Below, piece by piece: positions 5,204-6,518 of a stretch of DNA of 6,518 bases. The position numbers and the translations under genes were made by a program. The notes under the pieces were generated by a model that was not told the origin of the DNA, searched no databases, and saw only the letters and a program-made list of their open reading frames with translations. The stretch is from positions 1-6,518 of the forward strand of contig DASXSU010000019.1 in assembly GCA_036505795.1 (NCBI GenBank), given 5' to 3'. This DNA is from NS-11 sp036505795. Lineage in GTDB: Bacteria > Nitrospirota > Nitrospiria > Nitrospirales > NS-4. Every line of letters starts with the position of its first letter. Position 1 is the first letter of the stretch.

Positions 5204-5818
5204 TCACGGCTTACTCTTTTTCTTTTGTTCTTGCTCTATCCCGCTGTGGCGCTCATCTCGCCTTATGAAGTCCACAAGAATCTTACAGTAGTCCTTTCCC
5301 TCATAACGCAGACCCTGACAAACTTGTCGGTCCTTTGCTGTTGCATAGTAGGTTATATCATTTACCTTCCCGTCCTGTGTACAAATGGCAATACCATCAT
5401 CGTCATCTACATACGCCTTAAAGCCAATATTAGGCGGCTCCGATGGGTCAAATGTTATGAACCTTGTTTCGTCAATATGTAGCTCACTCAACGATGGCTT
5501 TACTTTATATGTAACCTGGATGAAGGCAACGGCATGAGTTGGTACCAGGCCGAGGCAGCGAACTCGCTCCAAGAATTCATCTGTTGCATAGGAAATGAAG
5601 ACCCTGCCTTCATCAGTGAAGTAAATAGATCGAGCATCGCCTAGTGTGTAGATCATAGTGCCGTCATTAGGAGGAGGTGGAGGCGGGCCAAGCAGTTTTT
5701 CAACATCTTTCCTTGTTGAGTGCAACGGCGTAAGACCACGCCACTCTTTGGCCTGAGAGGTTGAAGATGGTAACAGGAGAGTAAATACTGAGAGGAGGAT
5801 TCCTATCATTGCTTTCAT
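5204..5818 (-). CDS. Exported hypothetical protein, WRGLTPLHSTR-DVE-LLG family
   Basis: This is a 204-residue protein with a typical Sec signal peptide (Lys2, hydrophobic core IGILLSVFTLLL, small residues ending SQA near residue 23), so it is probably periplasmic or secreted. The mature start, WRGLTPLHSTRKDVEKLLGP (26-45), is a motif I recall from uncharacterised exported proteins of Acidobacteriota-like genomes; no function is known to me. Six prolines follow (45-50), then a domain rich in beta-strand-like stretches (IYFTDEGRVFISY at 65-77, FKAYVDDDDGIAI at 133-145) with five cysteines (88, 146, 167, 178 and Cys-free N-terminus aside) that could partly form disulfides. The tail is Lys/Glu-rich (EQEQKKKSKP). 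I chose ATG 5818, which has GGAGAG five bases upstream and begins the signal peptide. attC D follows. Confidence 0.72.
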   Translation of the reverse strand: MKAMIGILLSVFTLLLPSSTSQAKEWRGLTPLHSTRKDVEKLLGPPPPPPNDGTMIYTLGDARSIYFTDEGRVFISYATDEFLERVRCLGLVPTHAVAFIQVTYKVKPSLSELHIDETRFITFDPSEPPNIGFKAYVDDDDGIAICTQDGKVNDITYYATAKDRQVCQGLRYEGKDYCKILVDFIRRDERHSGIEQEQKKKSKP

Positions 5819-5823
5819 AAGCT

Positions 5824-5829
5824 CTCTCC
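5824..5829 (-). promoter_or_regulatory. Ribosome binding site that sets the exported protein start
   Basis: GGAGAG sits five bases before ATG 5818. The in-frame ATG at 5842 would add MVGKRREL ahead of the signal peptide and has no comparable site, so the shorter form is preferred. Confidence 0.65.
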
Positions 5830-5847
5830 GTTTTCCAACCATTTTAC

Positions 5848-5866
5848 CGACAACGTGGCGTTAGGC
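5848..5866 (-). repeat. Collapsed attC-like scar
   Basis: Read on the minus strand, GCCTAAC (5866-5860, perfect RYYYAAC) is followed after only five bases by GTTGTCG (5854-5848), a poor match to GTTRRRY. CGAC and AACG pair with CGTT and GTCG around a CCA loop with a four-base bulge. The VOC stop codon TAA lies inside the first box. A real attC needs a much longer spacer, so this looks like a site whose middle was deleted, or a chance box. Confidence 0.35.
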
Positions 5867-6265
5867 GTCGCCTTCCGCGCTCGGGCCGAAGCCAAAGCCC
5901 TCCACAAACCGTAGGGTGTTGCCATCTGGGTCGTCGACGTACAGCTCGCGTGTCCCCCAGCTCTGATTGATGGGTCCCTCGTGGACCTCTGTGGGAGCGT
6001 CTGGGTTCCCGGGTGTCTTCAACCCTCGCGTGCGGAACCTGTGAAACAGAGCGTCAACATTATCCGTCAGCACGACGATTGCCTGTCCGAACGTGCCGTC
6101 CCCGGCATGGCTAGAGAGACACAGCAAAGACCCTCCCCTCATGAGAACACTGAAGGTGGGATCGCGGTCGCCACCATCCTCGACACACTCGAAGTCGAGC
6201 ACCTTTGTATAGAAGGCAACCGATGTCGCCATGCGTTTGCAGCGGACACTAGTGATGATTGCCAT
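5861..6265 (-). CDS. VOC family protein (glyoxalase / bleomycin-resistance-like)
   Basis: This 134-residue protein has two VOC modules. Module 1 is IITSVRCKRMATSVAFYTKV (3-22) with the strand GGSLLCLSS. Module 2 is GQAIVVLTDNVDALFHRFRT (60-79) ending in RELYVDDPDGNTLRFVEGF (106-124). The DPDGNTLRF ending is the classic signature of this group. The sequence resembles bleomycin-resistance-type binding proteins more than true glyoxalase I, but metal ligands cannot be assigned with confidence, so enzyme and drug-binding roles both remain open. The ATG at 6265 has GGGAGGAG just upstream. It shares only the fold with the VOC protein at 3789-4229; the two are too different to be a recent duplication. 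attC C lies 108 bases upstream, and a collapsed attC-like scar overlaps its stop. Confidence 0.85.
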   Translation of the reverse strand: MAIITSVRCKRMATSVAFYTKVLDFECVEDGGDRDPTFSVLMRGGSLLCLSSHAGDGTFGQAIVVLTDNVDALFHRFRTRGLKTPGNPDAPTEVHEGPINQSWGTRELYVDDPDGNTLRFVEGFGFGPSAEGDA

Positions 6266-6373
6266 TACTCCTCCCGAGCCGTTCGTTTCTATTGCTAATG
6301 CCCGCCGCCTTGTGCGTGGCTGCGTGGCACCGTCCCGTGCTCGCTAGAACTCCTCTTCGCTCGATTCGGCGAC

Positions 6374-6470
6374 GCCTAACGACCCAGCTCAGCAGCCGGG
6401 GCCGCCAGAGCGACAATGTACCCCGAAAAGCCTACATGCGGCCCCGGTCTGCTGCAGCGACTGGTTCGGC
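6374..6470 (-). repeat. attC-like recombination site C (best stem)
   Basis: This is a 97-base element with the strongest fold in the window. CCGGGGCCGC (6396-6405) pairs with GCGGCCCCGG (6438-6447). After a single unpaired T (6448), CAGCAG (6390-6395) pairs with CTGCTG (6449-6454). Then, past an internal loop, CCAG (6384-6387) pairs with CTGG (6461-6464). The apical part adds ATGTA (6416-6420) with TACAT (6433-6437). On the minus strand the boxes are GCCGAAC and the perfect core GTTAGGC, the same pair as at site A. Orientation matches the genes. Confidence 0.78.
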
Positions 6471-6481
6471 GAATCGATGGG

Positions 6482-6518
6482 TCAGAGCCTGGCGTTCGCG
6501 TCCATCTCGGAGGCTCGC
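6482..6518 (-). CDS. Possible 3' end of an upstream cassette gene (partial, runs off right edge)
   Basis: In one minus-strand frame the sequence entering from the right edge reads RASEMDANARL and stops at a TGA (6484-6482), 11 bases before the first box of attC-like site C. Every other attC here follows a gene end at short distance, so a stop in this position is expected. Eleven residues are too few to name a family, and the other two frames remain open through this stretch. Confidence 0.25.
   Translation of the reverse strand, partial: RASEMDANARL

Noticed and set aside
1..6518. CRISPR array, tRNA or rRNA genes
   Set aside because: No regularly spaced direct repeats, cloverleaf patterns or conserved rRNA stretches were seen on either strand.

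Overview
The window reads as a stretch of gene cassettes from an integron-like array in an environmental bacterium. All eight convincing complete genes lie on the minus strand, so the array is read right to left. They are small, unrelated, single-function genes of types common in soil cassette pools. Base composition differs visibly between them: DUF1801 and MOSC are GC-rich, while the exported hypothetical and DUF4386 genes are closer to 50% GC. No integrase, replication gene, rRNA or tRNA is visible, so this is either the interior of a long array or an attC cluster without an integrase. The host cannot be fixed from the sequence. The exported hypothetical protein resembles proteins I associate with Acidobacteriota, which is a weak hint only.

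Five imperfect inverted repeats with attC architecture follow gene ends, in the same orientation as the genes: 6374-6470, 5111-5182, 4246-4305, 3078-3149 and 1431-1518. Three have the minus-strand core GTTAGGC. The best show long stems with single unpaired bases, as expected of attC.

From right to left: possible tail of an upstream gene; attC C; a VOC protein (5861-6265); a collapsed attC-like scar; an exported hypothetical protein (5204-5818); attC D; a YiiM-type MOSC protein (4394-5077); attC B; a second VOC protein (3789-4229); a group II intron 3' remnant (domains V and VI); a lincosamide-type nucleotidyltransferase-like protein (3174-3689); attC A; a DUF1801 protein (2472-2999); a 5'-truncated ABM/cyclase-like fragment (2257-2471); a DUF4386 membrane protein (1529-2260); attC E; a serine beta-lactamase-fold hydrolase (233-1318); and a possible signal-peptide start running off the left edge.

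The genes do not form a pathway. What unites them is the cassette context and a lean toward small-molecule or drug modification (nucleotidyltransferase, beta-lactamase fold, VOC, MOSC). Three of the four complete attC-to-attC units hold two genes. In each of these the internal junction is scarred: an intron remnant, a gene fragment or a collapsed attC. This suggests repeated cassette fusion by loss of the internal recombination site.
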